Notes: generated by a model from the letters alone, not told the origin. A stretch of DNA of 64,000 nt from Pseudolachnospira sp051055405 (GCF_051055405.1 NZ_CP167068.1:1302001-1366000); one strand, 5' to 3'. Shown: positions 34,628 to 43,318, counted from the first letter of the stretch. Numbers and translations are program-made.

Positions 34628-35242
34628 ATGAGCACAATGAAGAACAGGATGCATACGGGCGAACTTTATCTTCCTGGGGACGATGAAATTATGGCGTGGC
34701 AAAGGAGATGTCTGGATCGTCTGTATGAGTTTAATCAGACCCGCCCCACAGAATTTGCCAAACGGGAAGCTATGTTAAAAGAGATGTTTGCGGAAATCGG
34801 AGAAAACTGTTATATCGAGCCGCCGTTTCATTCTAATTTTGGCGGAGCTCACGTTCACTTTGGAAAGAATATCTATGCAAATTTTAATCTGACCTGTGTG
34901 GATGACACACATATTTATGTGGGAGATTATACGATGTTCGGTCCGAATGTAACGATCGCTACTGCCGGGCATCCGATTCTTCCGGAACTGCGTGAAAGAG
35001 CGTATCAGTACAACGCGCCTGTTCATATTGGCAAAAATTGTTGGATCGGCGCTGGGGCGATCATTTTACCGGGAATTGTGATCGGAGATCAGGTTGTCGT
35101 AGGCGCGGGCAGCGTTGTGACGAAGGATTTGCCCTCCCATGTTGTCGCCGTGGGCAATCCATGTAAGATCTTGCGTGAAGTAAATGAGCATGATAAAGAA
35201 TATTACTTTAAGGACAGAAAGATTGATTGGGACCATTTGTGA
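34628..35242 (+). CDS. Sugar O-acetyltransferase (Maa/LacA type)
   Basis: A 204-residue left-handed beta-helix acetyltransferase. Evidence: the N-terminal maltose-acetyltransferase segment (MHTGELYLPGDDEI), the hexapeptide repeats (VHIGKNCWIGAGAIILPGIVIGD is one run), the catalytic His in TAGHP, and AVGNPCKILRE near the end. It transfers acetyl from acetyl-CoA to a sugar; which sugar is unknown. Twelve to sixteen bases after bcp with AGGAG upstream, so probably co-transcribed. Confidence 0.88.
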   Translation: MSTMKNRMHTGELYLPGDDEIMAWQRRCLDRLYEFNQTRPTEFAKREAMLKEMFAEIGENCYIEPPFHSNFGGAHVHFGKNIYANFNLTCVDDTHIYVGDYTMFGPNVTIATAGHPILPELRERAYQYNAPVHIGKNCWIGAGAIILPGIVIGDQVVVGAGSVVTKDLPSHVVAVGNPCKILREVNEHDKEYYFKDRKIDWDHL

Positions 35243-35273
35243 GAACAAATCGAACTTGCAAACGCCGAAGCAT

Positions 35274-36155
35274 TCAGTGTTTTAGCTCCACACGGGTATA
35301 AAGAAGAATGCCGCCTAAAATGATAAAACCGCCTAAAATTTGGAGGAAGACAGGGGTTTCCTGAAACAGGAAGAAAGCTAAAACAGCGGAAATCAAAGGT
35401 TCGCAAAGCTTTGACGCGGAGACAAAAGAGGGCGACAGGTATTTGAGGCACCAGCTAAAGATCGAGTGGCCGAGAAGCGTGGAAAAGATTGCGAGAAGAA
35501 GGCCGACGAAAACCGCGGGAAAGCCGTAGCCGGCAAGGGGCGTGCGGCTGACGAGGGATGCCAGCACTAAAGTAGCGGCGCAGAAAGAGTAGACGATAAA
35601 TGTATAACCGGTGGTGGACACAGTCCGGCGGACAACACCACCTAAGAGCGTGTATCCTGCCACAGCGATCGCAGCGGCAAGCGACATGAGATCGCCGGAC
35701 AGTCCGCTGTTGGAGGAAGCGTGATCCGATAGGGCAATTAGAATATTTCCGGCCAGGGTGATAGCAATACAAAAAATCTCCTTGCCGGAAATTTTTTTGT
35801 GTAAAAAGATAACAGAGCCGATAGCAACCCAGATCACTTCGGTACAAACAATAGTGGTGGAACTGGCAATGGAAGTATGCTCCAAGGATTCAAACCAAAG
35901 AACAAAATGAAGGGCCAAAAGGATACCGCTGGCTGCGCAGAGAAACAACGTTTTTTTCGGAACCAAGGTCAGCTCTTGCCGGGACTTGCTTTTGCCAAGA
36001 GTCATGGGCAGCATTAAAAGAACCGTCCAGAGTAAACGATAAGCGGCGGTGACTAGAGACGGCGCGGTAGAGTAGCGTACTAAGACCGACGAGAGAGAGA
36101 TTCCTAAAATACCAACGACAAGCAGGAGGAACGGCCGCTTTTCAAAAAAGTTCAT
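35274..36155 (-). CDS. EamA/DMT-family exporter
   Basis: A 293-residue protein with ten predicted helices in two EamA repeats (residues about 10-140 and 155-285). Typical segments are SSVLVRYSTAPSLVTAAYRLLW and ASSTTIVCTEVIWVAIGSVIFL. It likely exports a small metabolite. I used the ATG at 36155 because GGAG stands nine bases before it; the frame runs further to 36221. It converges with the acetyltransferase gene. Confidence 0.85.
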   Translation of the reverse strand: MNFFEKRPFLLLVVGILGISLSSVLVRYSTAPSLVTAAYRLLWTVLLMLPMTLGKSKSRQELTLVPKKTLFLCAASGILLALHFVLWFESLEHTSIASSTTIVCTEVIWVAIGSVIFLHKKISGKEIFCIAITLAGNILIALSDHASSNSGLSGDLMSLAAAIAVAGYTLLGGVVRRTVSTTGYTFIVYSFCAATLVLASLVSRTPLAGYGFPAVFVGLLLAIFSTLLGHSIFSWCLKYLSPSFVSASKLCEPLISAVLAFFLFQETPVFLQILGGFIILGGILLYTRVELKH

Positions 36156-36421
36156 GATGTTATCTCCGGTGTGCATAGAATTTTTTTCAGTGTACCATAA
36201 AATAGGGGAGAACAAAAGCAAAATCGTAATTTTCTAAGTCTTTTTGATGAAGAAGATCGGGTTTCCTAACTTTTTTTACTCGATAAATTATGACAAATTT
36301 TTCCATATAATATTTTTGCGCGGCGCGAGTTCCTTTCCTTTTTCTCAAAATAATGGCATGGTGAGCCGATTACTTTTGCACATACTAATTTTGCAAAAGA
36401 AAAACAAAAGGAGGAAATGCC

Positions 36422-36865
36422 ATGCAAAACGAACATTTAGCCATTGCCACGGTTCCTTGTCAGCCTTGGGGCGAACGTTTTACCGAGGAACAGGCATTTA
36501 AAAACGGGACTATTTTTAAAGATTTGTATCTCCCTTTTTTTGCCGCGGAAGAGAACTGCGGATGCAAAAAGGAAGAGCGGCTGCGGCAGAAAGCCAAAGG
36601 GGAAGACGAAGCATGTATTTTGCAGCAGTTGGATGAGATCAGCTTTTATTTGGACGATCTAAATTTATATCTTGACACTCATCCGCAGGATAAAGAAGCA
36701 ATTGAACTTTACTGTGAGTATAGTCAGAAGCGGGCCCAGCTGAAACAGGAATATGACAAACAGTTTGGACCTCTGACAAGAGATTGCATTTGGAAATGCG
36801 AAGGTTCGAAAGATACATTTTGTTGGCAGGAAGGGCCGATGCCCTGGGAAGGAGCGTGCGTATAA
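36422..36865 (+). CDS. CotJA-CotJB fusion spore-coat protein
   Basis: A 147-residue spore-coat protein that joins two usually separate proteins. Residues 1-40 match CotJA (IATVPCQPWGERFTEEQAFKNGT cut to IATVPCQPWGERFTEEQAF). Residues about 65-147 match CotJB (QLDEISFYLDDLNLYLDTHP and the ending WQEGPMPWEG). A Cys/Lys-rich linker lies between. A CATACTAAT block at 36381 could be a sigma-E -10, but the -35 is weak. The stop overlaps the cotJC start. Spore coat formation is the expected role. Confidence 0.85.
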   Translation: MQNEHLAIATVPCQPWGERFTEEQAFKNGTIFKDLYLPFFAAEENCGCKKEERLRQKAKGEDEACILQQLDEISFYLDDLNLYLDTHPQDKEAIELYCEYSQKRAQLKQEYDKQFGPLTRDCIWKCEGSKDTFCWQEGPMPWEGACV

Positions 36866-37470
36866 TGTGGAGTTATGAAAAACGATTGCAGTTTCCAGTA
36901 AAAATTACGACCACCTGCCCGAAAACGGCGCAGCTGATCATTAGCCAGTATGGCGGACCGGATGGAGAACTTTCGGCTTCCATGCGTTATTTGGCGCAAC
37001 GGTATACTATGCCGGTAAAATCCGTCGGCGGGCTTTTAACGGATATTGGTACGGAAGAATTGGCGCATATGGAAATTATCTGCGCCATGGTTTATCAGCT
37101 GACGAAACATTTAACGCCGGAAGAAGCCAAGACAGCGGGCTTTGACGCCTATTATATTGACCATACAGCTGCCCTTTGGCCTCAGGCGGCGGCTGGTGTG
37201 CCATTTACGTCGTTGGAGTTTCAATCCAAGGGAGATGCCATTACGGATTTGACAGAAGATTTGGCGGCGGAACAAAAAGCCCGGACCGTATATGATAATT
37301 TGCTCCGCGTGATTACGGACCCGGAAGTACGGGAACCATTAAAGTTTTTGCGTTCCCGTGAGGTCGTGCATTTTCAACGTTTTGGAGAGGCATTGGAGCG
37401 AACGAAAGAAACATTAGACGCAAAAAATTTCTATTATTTCAATCCGGAATTCGATAAGCAGATGCTTTAG
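36865..37470 (+). CDS. cotJC: Spore coat protein CotJC, manganese-catalase family
   Basis: A 201-residue ferritin-like di-manganese protein. Metal ligands appear in GTEELAHMEII (E and H), LAAEQKART and REVVHFQRFGE. It belongs with CotJA and CotJB in the coat and may act as a catalase there. The ATG at 36865 overlaps the previous stop (TAATG), so the two are coupled. The longer frame to 36784 lies inside the fusion gene. A terminator follows at once. Confidence 0.92.
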   Translation: MWSYEKRLQFPVKITTTCPKTAQLIISQYGGPDGELSASMRYLAQRYTMPVKSVGGLLTDIGTEELAHMEIICAMVYQLTKHLTPEEAKTAGFDAYYIDHTAALWPQAAAGVPFTSLEFQSKGDAITDLTEDLAAEQKARTVYDNLLRVITDPEVREPLKFLRSREVVHFQRFGEALERTKETLDAKNFYYFNPEFDKQML

Positions 37471-37472
37471 GA

Positions 37473-37513
37473 AAAAAGGAGGCTGACCAAATCAAATGGT
37501 AAGCCTCCTTTTC
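37473..37513 (+). terminator. Intrinsic terminator of the cotJ operon
   Basis: AAAAGGAGGCT with AGCCTCCTTTT, plus the inner ACC/GGT pairs, forms the stem; Ts follow. It runs directly into dispersed repeat copy f. Confidence 0.8.
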
Positions 37514-37543
37514 CTTCCGTTGACAAGAGCATACTCTGTCCGG
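37511..37543 (-). repeat. Dispersed intergenic repeat, copy f
   Basis: Read on the minus strand it gives CAGAGTATGCTCTTGTCAAC then GGAAGG, matching the left half of copy c. It lies between converging genes. Confidence 0.6.
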
Positions 37544-37549
37544 AGAGGA

Positions 37550-38023
37550 TTATTTTTGTTTCATCGTGGCAAAACCGATGAAAGATAAAATGACTTCCAA
37601 AATTACAAACATGAAATAAGGGAAGAAGAGTACCAGTGCGATGGTATAAAGGATGGCGCCGGTTAAAGCAAGACCGCGAATGCGGGCAAAACACCCAATT
37701 CCATTAAAGAGCATCGCTAAAAATGTGCAGATGAGATGAGGCATGACCATAACTGTCGCAAGCCCTGCTCCGAGCTGTTCGGCAGTTCCTGTTACGCTGT
37801 CAATCGCACCGGACCAATAGACGATGGAATAAATACAATAGGCAAGCCCAATCAGAAATGAGATCAGTAGACATACGCTAAATTTGTTTTTCTTTTTATG
37901 GGTTGGCGTTGGAATCTGGCGATCCATGATATGGCGGCGAACCTTACAGTCATGGCAGACATAATAAGCGTCGTCGCTTTTTTCCACATACTCCATCTCT
38001 CTTCCGCAGCGTTCACATTTCAT
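37550..38023 (-). CDS. Membrane protein with N-terminal zinc ribbon
   Basis: 157 residues. The start holds MKCERCGREM and YYVCHDCKVRR, a two-CxxC zinc ribbon. Three to four hydrophobic segments follow (SVCLLISFLIGLAYCIYSIV, ATVMVMPHLICTFLAMLFNG, LTGAILYTIALVLFFPYFMF). The ATG at 38023 has GGAGG eight bases upstream; the frame extends to 38041. Family not recognised and function unknown. Confidence 0.75.
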   Translation of the reverse strand: MKCERCGREMEYVEKSDDAYYVCHDCKVRRHIMDRQIPTPTHKKKNKFSVCLLISFLIGLAYCIYSIVYWSGAIDSVTGTAEQLGAGLATVMVMPHLICTFLAMLFNGIGCFARIRGLALTGAILYTIALVLFFPYFMFVILEVILSFIGFATMKQK

Positions 38024-38148
38024 AGCACAATCCTCCATCAATCGTTTTATATGTCAATTATACGATGAAATTCGTATTTATTCAACAAAAAAGTATAAAA
38101 ACTTAGTAGAAAGTAGCCGTGGACGATAGGAAAGAACGTATGAATAGG

Positions 38149-38184
38149 AAAAGGGCAAAGCCGTTTTTTGCTTTGCCCTTTTTA
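38149..38184 (-). terminator. Terminator of the TRAP operon
   Basis: AAAGGGCAAAG and CTTTGCCCTTT form a strong stem with A/T tracts on both sides, so it can work for both strands. It lies just after the dctM stop. Confidence 0.8.
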
Positions 38185-38193
38185 TCATGAATA

Positions 38194-39453
38194 TTACATT
38201 AATCCAGGAATTAGCATCGGAACATACAAGATCAGGAAAAATATAAGAACCAATCCTAACAGATAAGGAATAATGGCTTTCGCAATTTTTTCAATCGGCA
38301 ATCCGGTGATGCCGGATGCCACAAAGAGATTGATGGCTACTGGCGGCGTAATCATGCCAATGGCAATTCCTACCACAAAGACAATACCAAAGTGCACTAG
38401 GCTGATATTCATCGCTTTCACCAGCGGTAAAAATACAGGCGTTAGAATAATAATTGCGGAAGATGTCTCCATAAACACACCGGCAATCAAAATAATAACG
38501 GCGATCAAAAACATGATAATGTAAGGGTTGGTAGATACGCTCAACACAGAACTGGCAATGGATTCCGGAATTTTCCAGTTTGCCAATACCCATCCAAAGG
38601 GCCCGCTGCAGGAAATAATAATCATAATTACAGCGGAGGTTTTTGCGCTGCCTTTCATGATATTAAATAATTCTTTTGGACCCATATCCCGGTAAACAAA
38701 GGCGGATACTAAAATGGCATAGATAACCGCTACATCTGCCGCCTCGGATGGAGTGAAATATCCGGAAAAAATCCCGCCTAGAATAATGACTGGCATTAAG
38801 ATTCCCCAGATAGCTTTCAAAAAGGTCTTGCATACATTTCGAAGAGAAAAGGATGCTCCTTTTGGATAATTATTCTTTGCGGCTTCAAACAGGGAGAGGG
38901 CGATCAGAATGGCGCCCATTAAAATGCCGGGAACAAAGCCGTTCTTAAACAAAGTATTTACGCTCTCTTCTGCAATCACAGCATAGAGGACCATGGGAAC
39001 AGACGGTGGAATAACGACGCCAATGGTACCTGCCGCCGCGACAAGCGCTGTGGATTTTGCCTCGTTATAGCCTCTCTTTTTTAGTTCAGGAATCAACGTT
39101 GCGCCTACAGCGGCTGTCGTTGCCGCCCCGGAACCGGAGATTGCGGCAAAAAACATTCCTGCCAGTACCGATACAATGGATAATCCGCCTTTAATCATTC
39201 CTAAGAGCGCTTCTGCAAATTCTACCAGAACCTTGGAAACCTTTCCCTTTGCCATTAAATCACCTGCAAAGATGAAAAAAGGAACTGCAATTAATGAAAA
39301 GGAGTCCGTGGCGGTAAACATACGCTGCACGGTCATCAAAAGAGGTACGTCTCCTTTTAGCATTACAACCACGGAGGAAAGCACAATAGAAAAGGCTACT
39401 GGAACTCCTAAAATTAGCAAGATAATGAATGCAATAAATAGTAATGCTGCCAT
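38194..39453 (-). CDS. dctM: TRAP transporter large permease DctM
   Basis: The 419-residue, about 12-helix channel subunit of a tripartite ATP-independent periplasmic transporter, driven by an ion gradient. Typical segments are FAGDLMAKGKVSKVLVEFAEA, GSGAATTAAVGATLIPELKKRGYN and VVGIAIGMITPPVAINLFVASG. ATG 39453 has AGGAGG upstream; the frame to 39474 is shared with the previous gene's end. It is the last gene of dctP-dctQ-dctM, all controlled by the upstream T-box. Confidence 0.93.
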   Translation of the reverse strand: MAALLFIAFIILLILGVPVAFSIVLSSVVVMLKGDVPLLMTVQRMFTATDSFSLIAVPFFIFAGDLMAKGKVSKVLVEFAEALLGMIKGGLSIVSVLAGMFFAAISGSGAATTAAVGATLIPELKKRGYNEAKSTALVAAAGTIGVVIPPSVPMVLYAVIAEESVNTLFKNGFVPGILMGAILIALSLFEAAKNNYPKGASFSLRNVCKTFLKAIWGILMPVIILGGIFSGYFTPSEAADVAVIYAILVSAFVYRDMGPKELFNIMKGSAKTSAVIMIIISCSGPFGWVLANWKIPESIASSVLSVSTNPYIIMFLIAVIILIAGVFMETSSAIIILTPVFLPLVKAMNISLVHFGIVFVVGIAIGMITPPVAINLFVASGITGLPIEKIAKAIIPYLLGLVLIFFLILYVPMLIPGLM

Positions 39454-39454
39454 T

Positions 39455-39952
39455 TTACGCCTCCTCTTTTCCAAGTAAATGCATTACACAGTTTAGCACG
39501 GCGTCTAAAGCGTGAAAAAGCATCACGCCGCAGCCAAGAGGGATACAGGTATAAACATACCGCATAGGTAGGCGCATGGCGGCGGAAAGCTGATTTCCCT
39601 GTTTCCCAAAATATTGAATTCCATAAAACATAATCAGTGTAAATAACACAATGCAGAGTAGATGAATGATAATTTTCAGGATATCCTTCGCTTTTGAGGG
39701 GAGGTTATCCTGAAGCACAGAAATTGAAATATGGCCGCTATGCTTATATACACAGCCTGCTCCCAATAGAGTACTCCAGATCAGCAAATAGCGCGTAGCC
39801 TCTTCGCTCCAGGCCAAAGCAGTAAAAAAAATGCGGCAGACAATCTGTGCGCCAGTGATTAATACCATAGCTCCCAGCATAAGCACAATTACAATTTCTG
39901 CAATTTTATCAAGAATATCACTTAATTTATGAATCCCTCGAATAATAAACAA
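39455..39952 (-). CDS. dctQ: TRAP transporter small permease DctQ
   Basis: A 165-residue four-helix protein that links DctP and DctM. The family pattern RYLLIWSTLLGAGCVYKHSGHISI and the final helix pair support the call. The stop lies one base before the dctM start, so the two are coupled. A GC-rich hairpin stands between this gene and dctP. Confidence 0.88.
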   Translation of the reverse strand: MFIIRGIHKLSDILDKIAEIVIVLMLGAMVLITGAQIVCRIFFTALAWSEEATRYLLIWSTLLGAGCVYKHSGHISISVLQDNLPSKAKDILKIIIHLLCIVLFTLIMFYGIQYFGKQGNQLSAAMRLPMRYVYTCIPLGCGVMLFHALDAVLNCVMHLLGKEEA

Positions 39953-39995
39953 AACAAAAATCCCCCTTCACAGATCGGTCTGTCAAGTTCATACA

Positions 39996-40029
39996 ATGCC
40001 AGGCCCGCCGACACTTGCGGGCCTGGCAT
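39996..40029 (-). promoter_or_regulatory. GC-rich hairpin between dctP and dctQ
   Basis: ATGCCAGGCCCGC and GCGGGCCTGGCAT pair over 13 bases with an eight-base loop. No T-run follows on the transcribed strand, so it is more likely a stability or processing element than a full terminator. It could keep more dctP message than dctQM message. Confidence 0.6.
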
Positions 40030-40052
40030 GATACGAAACACATTTTTATTGA

Positions 40053-41135
40053 TTACATACCTGCGATAACTTCCTGAATTCTTGTTACATAGTCCGCATA
40101 CTCTGCGTATTTCTCATAAACCGGCTGAACAGCTTGTTTGAAGGAATCCAGATCCGGAGTTTCGATGACTTCCATACCATTGTCTTTCATAGCCTGAAGC
40201 TGAGTGCTTTCTTGGTCGGCTACCCACGCCCGCTCAAATTCTGCGGCTTCCTGAGCTGCATCGAGGAAAATCTTCTGAGTATCCGCATCCAGAGAGTTAA
40301 ACACATCCGCGCTCATGGTAATAATTGCAGTAGAATAGGAATGGCGATCCAAGGTTACATATTTTTGCGATTCCCACAAGCTGTAGGAATAAATAACATT
40401 GATCGGATTTTCCTGACCATCGACCGTTCCCTGCTGAAGAGCAGTCAACGCGTCCGCCCATGCCATGGGGTTCGCATTTACACCCATCGCCTCAAAGCTT
40501 GCGGTGTATACGTCGTTCTCCATAATACGAATCTTTAAACCATCTAAGTCAGCAGCGCTTTGAATCGGCTTTTTGCTGTTTGTCAAATTGCGGAATCCAC
40601 GCTCGGCATAAGCAAGTCCCTTTAATCCGGAATCTTCCAGAGTATCCAAAAGTTCCCGTCCAATTTCTCCGTCCAATACGGCATAGGCCTGTTCGTTATT
40701 CGCAAAAAGATATGGCATATCAAGCACGCCCATAGCGGAAGAGAAATTGATAAAAGGTCCGCTGGTAATGATTCCCATATCCAGAGTGCCAATCTGCATA
40801 CTTTCCAGCATATCTCTTTCTCCACCCAGAGTACCGTTTGGATAGATGTCAATCTTATAAGCACCGTTGGTTCTTTCTTCGACTAGCTCGGCAAATTTTT
40901 CAGCCGCTACTTGGAAGCTGTCCTGTTCATTTACCGTGGTTCCAAGTTTCAGTACGGTTGCGTCTGTGCTGGCAGCAGCGGTGGTATCGTTTGTGGCCGG
41001 CGCCGTGGTATTTTCTTCCGCAGCCTTGGTCGTATCGGGAGTCTTGCTGTCCTCGTTAGAAGCTCCGCAGCCTGTTAGACCCATCAGCATCACTGCCGAA
41101 AGGGCCAGAGCAACAAATTTTACATGTTTTTTCAT
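40053..41135 (-). CDS. dctP: TRAP transporter substrate-binding lipoprotein DctP
   Basis: A 360-residue extracytoplasmic binding protein. The N-terminus is a lipoprotein signal (KFVALALSAVMLMGLTGC, lipobox ending LTGC) followed by a Thr/Ala-rich linker, then the DctP domain: FAELVEERTNGAYKIDIYPN, GTLGGERDMLESMQIGTLDM, and GLKIRIMENDVY with the Arg that binds the ligand's carboxylate. ATG 41135 has AGGAGG upstream. The T-box leader upstream reads isoleucine, so the ligand may be a branched-chain amino acid or a 2-oxo acid. That is inference. Confidence 0.92.
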   Translation of the reverse strand: MKKHVKFVALALSAVMLMGLTGCGASNEDSKTPDTTKAAEENTTAPATNDTTAAASTDATVLKLGTTVNEQDSFQVAAEKFAELVEERTNGAYKIDIYPNGTLGGERDMLESMQIGTLDMGIITSGPFINFSSAMGVLDMPYLFANNEQAYAVLDGEIGRELLDTLEDSGLKGLAYAERGFRNLTNSKKPIQSAADLDGLKIRIMENDVYTASFEAMGVNANPMAWADALTALQQGTVDGQENPINVIYSYSLWESQKYVTLDRHSYSTAIITMSADVFNSLDADTQKIFLDAAQEAAEFERAWVADQESTQLQAMKDNGMEVIETPDLDSFKQAVQPVYEKYAEYADYVTRIQEVIAGM

Positions 41136-41220
41136 AATTTCCTCCTTAATTATATATGTATAGAATGTCAACCGCCGCCCAATGGAAGCGGAAATGACCT
41201 AGTAAAAAATTTTATGGCAA

Positions 41221-41518
41221 TAAAAAAGCTTCCATCTCCAAAGAGACAAAAGCTATAGACTTCTGCGGTACCACTCTTTTTGCTGAAATATAACAAACAG
41301 CCACTCAAGCCCAATGGTTTCAAAACCATATTTTTGAGCAACACGATAACGGGTGCTTTCCGTTCCAGCTTACACAAAATTTAGATTCCTTCAGCTAGAC
41401 TGTTCAAAGGGGATTTTCCTGATTCCTCAACCACCATGTCGCATCAACCCATGGCTCTCTGTAGGTTTCATAATCAGTACTCTGCCTTATCCATACATTT
41501 TTGACCAAGTATACGATT
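41221..41518 (-). promoter_or_regulatory. T-box riboswitch, predicted isoleucine-specific
   Basis: On the minus strand: stem I with AGUA followed by CUGAUU pairing with AAUCAG, then GAAA and the specifier AUC (plus-strand 41412-41414), in the same register as the Geobacillus glyQS specifier GGC. Stem I's tip has CCATG/CATGG and an AG-rich bulge. The T-box GAGTGGTACCGC is at 41265-41276; its UGGU reads an ACCA tRNA end, so the discriminator is A, which fits tRNA-Ile. Terminator: 12 pairs at 41227-41254 plus six Us. It controls dctPQM. Confidence 0.88.
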
Positions 41519-41524
41519 AAGCTT

Positions 41525-41553
41525 ATAATAGTCTTTTGAATTTTATTTGTCAA
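41525..41553 (-). promoter_or_regulatory. Promoter of the T-box-TRAP operon
   Basis: Minus strand TTGACA (41548-41553), 17-base spacer, TATTAT (41525-41530). Confidence 0.8.
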
Positions 41554-41588
41554 CTACTATTTTTGCGGTTTATTACAAAATAAAAAAA

Positions 41589-41661
41589 TGCGTCAGACAG
41601 GATTCGAACCTGCTACCCCCAGAGTCGGAGTCTGGAACTCTATCCAATGAGTTACTGACGC
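41589..41661 (-). tRNA. tRNA-Arg (anticodon CCG)
   Basis: Minus-strand cloverleaf: acceptor GCGTCAG/CTGACGC, D-arm, anticodon stem CCAGA/TCTGG with loop CTCCGAC (anticodon CCG, reads CGG), T-arm CAGGTTCGAATCCTG and discriminator A. CCA is not encoded. Seven Ts follow directly. Confidence 0.95.
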
Positions 41662-41670
41662 ATATTCTAT

Positions 41671-41699
41671 AGTATAATCAGAACTACTGGCAAAGTCAA
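41671..41699 (-). promoter_or_regulatory. Promoter of tRNA-Arg
   Basis: Minus strand TTGACT (41694-41699), 17-base spacer, TATACT (41671-41676), nine bases before the tRNA. Confidence 0.8.
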
Positions 41700-41770
41700 C
41701 TGAAATTTTCACGGATTTAGAAAAAATTTATAGAAGCAGTTGATCTTAAAAAAAACGTAAGACCAGGCAG

Positions 41771-41799
41771 TTGACAAGTGACTAGGCCTTTGCTAAAAT
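41771..41799 (+). promoter_or_regulatory. Promoter of the SH3-domain protein gene
   Basis: TTGACA (41771-41776), 17-base spacer, TAAAAT (41794-41799). It shows that an upstream ATG at 41798 cannot be the translation start. Confidence 0.75.
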
Positions 41800-41857
41800 G
41801 ATAAGAGCCTTATTACAAAGTTATTACATAAATATTACGGCTGGAAAGGATGATTCG

Positions 41858-43201
41858 ATGTCAAAGCCATTCGATGAGGAAGACGAGGATTTTGAACCAT
41901 TGAAGATAGATGAAGAATTTGAGGATGTCTGGGGAGGAGAGGACGACGACTTCGTAGATATTAGTCTGGACGGAGGAACAGAGACGGAGGACAAGCCCTA
42001 TGGAACCATAGAGGCGTCTTCACGCCCAGTGCGAAAAATTGAAAGAGTGATTCAGGATCCATTTGCGGAAGAAGAGAAGGTGGAATCCAATCGCTACGCG
42101 TCTGGTCGCGATAGCAGGAGCAGTTATTCCGGCAGTTCCCGTGGACAGGGCGGCGGCAGCCGTTTTTCTGGTCACAAAAGTTATATTATTCTGGCAGTGA
42201 TCTGTTTAATTGTGATTGCGGCGGTTGTGGTAGTTCTAAAGCTTTCTTCGGGAAAAAGCGGTGAAGGAAACAGCGAAGGCGCTACTTCAGCGGCTACAGA
42301 AGCTCCGACTTCCCCATGGCAGGAGAATGGAAACGAAGCGGTAGTTCAGCTGGTGAATCAGTACTATCTGGCATTGAAGACAACGGATATGGCGACCCTT
42401 CAGAATATCATGGACGCGGGTTCTCTGCCGACGGAGGACACGGTTGTCAAAATGAATGGGTATATTGAAGATTACCAGAATATTACCTGCTATACGATGG
42501 CCGGCGATCAGGAAGGGGAGTTTGCCCTTTATATTGCCTATGATGCTAAGTTTAAGGATGTGAATACGTTGGCGCCGGGGCTGACCCCTGCTTATGTGGT
42601 GACAGATTCAGCGGGCGTATTGCGTCTGATGACGGTGGAGCAGATTCAGGCGGATCAAAGAATTGTAACTTATATGAATCAAGTGTCCGCGGATGATAAG
42701 ATCGAGCAGTTGGGCAAAGATATTTTGAACAAATTTAACGAAGCGCTTGCTGCGGATCCAGCGTTAAACGCCTTGGTAGGAAATGGAAGCAGCACGACGG
42801 AAGCTGGTGATACACAGGCGCCGGAAAGCACGGATCAACCGGAGGGTACAAGTCCAGCAGAGTCTTCGACACCGGAAGCGACGACCACGCAGGCTCCGGA
42901 AACAACGCCCCAGGAGACTACCACGGCAGCTCAGGGCGGTGAGAATACATTTACGGAGCAGAGTACCGGTATGGTATTCCAAAATACGGATACCATGATG
43001 TATACCAATAATGAGGTAAAGGCGAGAAAGGCTCCCAGCACGGATGGGGATGATTTCTCGGTTGTGGCCGCAGGTACAAAAGTCCATGTCATTGGAAAGA
43101 GCGACAGTTGGTATCGGGTTTATCTTCCAGATGGAGATGGTACGCCCAGATATATCCGCTCCGATTTGTTGGTATTGGATAATCCGGGCGGCGGCGCGTA
43201 A
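41858..43201 (+). CDS. Single-pass membrane protein with C-terminal SH3 domain
   Basis: 447 residues. Residues 1-50 are very acidic and probably cytoplasmic. One transmembrane helix (SYIILAVICLIVIAAVVVVL) lies near residues 107-127. An outer globular region follows, then a Thr/Glu/Pro-rich stalk and a C-terminal bacterial SH3 domain (VKARKAPSTDGDDF and SDSWYRVYLPDGDG). It may bind cell wall outside the cell. ATG 41858 has AAAGGA seven bases upstream. Specific function unknown. Confidence 0.8.
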   Translation: MSKPFDEEDEDFEPLKIDEEFEDVWGGEDDDFVDISLDGGTETEDKPYGTIEASSRPVRKIERVIQDPFAEEEKVESNRYASGRDSRSSYSGSSRGQGGGSRFSGHKSYIILAVICLIVIAAVVVVLKLSSGKSGEGNSEGATSAATEAPTSPWQENGNEAVVQLVNQYYLALKTTDMATLQNIMDAGSLPTEDTVVKMNGYIEDYQNITCYTMAGDQEGEFALYIAYDAKFKDVNTLAPGLTPAYVVTDSAGVLRLMTVEQIQADQRIVTYMNQVSADDKIEQLGKDILNKFNEALAADPALNALVGNGSSTTEAGDTQAPESTDQPEGTSPAESSTPEATTTQAPETTPQETTTAAQGGENTFTEQSTGMVFQNTDTMMYTNNEVKARKAPSTDGDDFSVVAAGTKVHVIGKSDSWYRVYLPDGDGTPRYIRSDLLVLDNPGGGA

Positions 43202-43240
43202 TGAATTGAAATGACTATCGGTAAGATAGCGGCAAACAAG

Positions 43241-43270
43241 GCGGGGCTTTTATAAGCCCCGTTCTTTTGC
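43241..43270 (+). terminator. Intrinsic terminator after the SH3 gene
   Basis: CGGGGCTT (43242-43249) pairs with AAGCCCCG (43254-43261), followed by TTCTTTT. Confidence 0.85.
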
Positions 43271-43318
43271 TGGTATGAGAATTTAGTAGATGGGATTTTT
43301 GAGATAGAGGAGAGAAAT

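Noticed and set aside
19460..37543. CRISPR array from the repeated GCTCTTGTCAA word
   Set aside because: Copies are kilobases apart, in both orientations, with no regular spacers and no cas genes.
41412..41414. Reading the T-box specifier as UCC (Ser) or AAU (Asn)
   Set aside because: The register with GAAA and the helix favours AUC, and the UGGU bulge needs discriminator A, whereas Ser and Asn tRNAs usually carry G.
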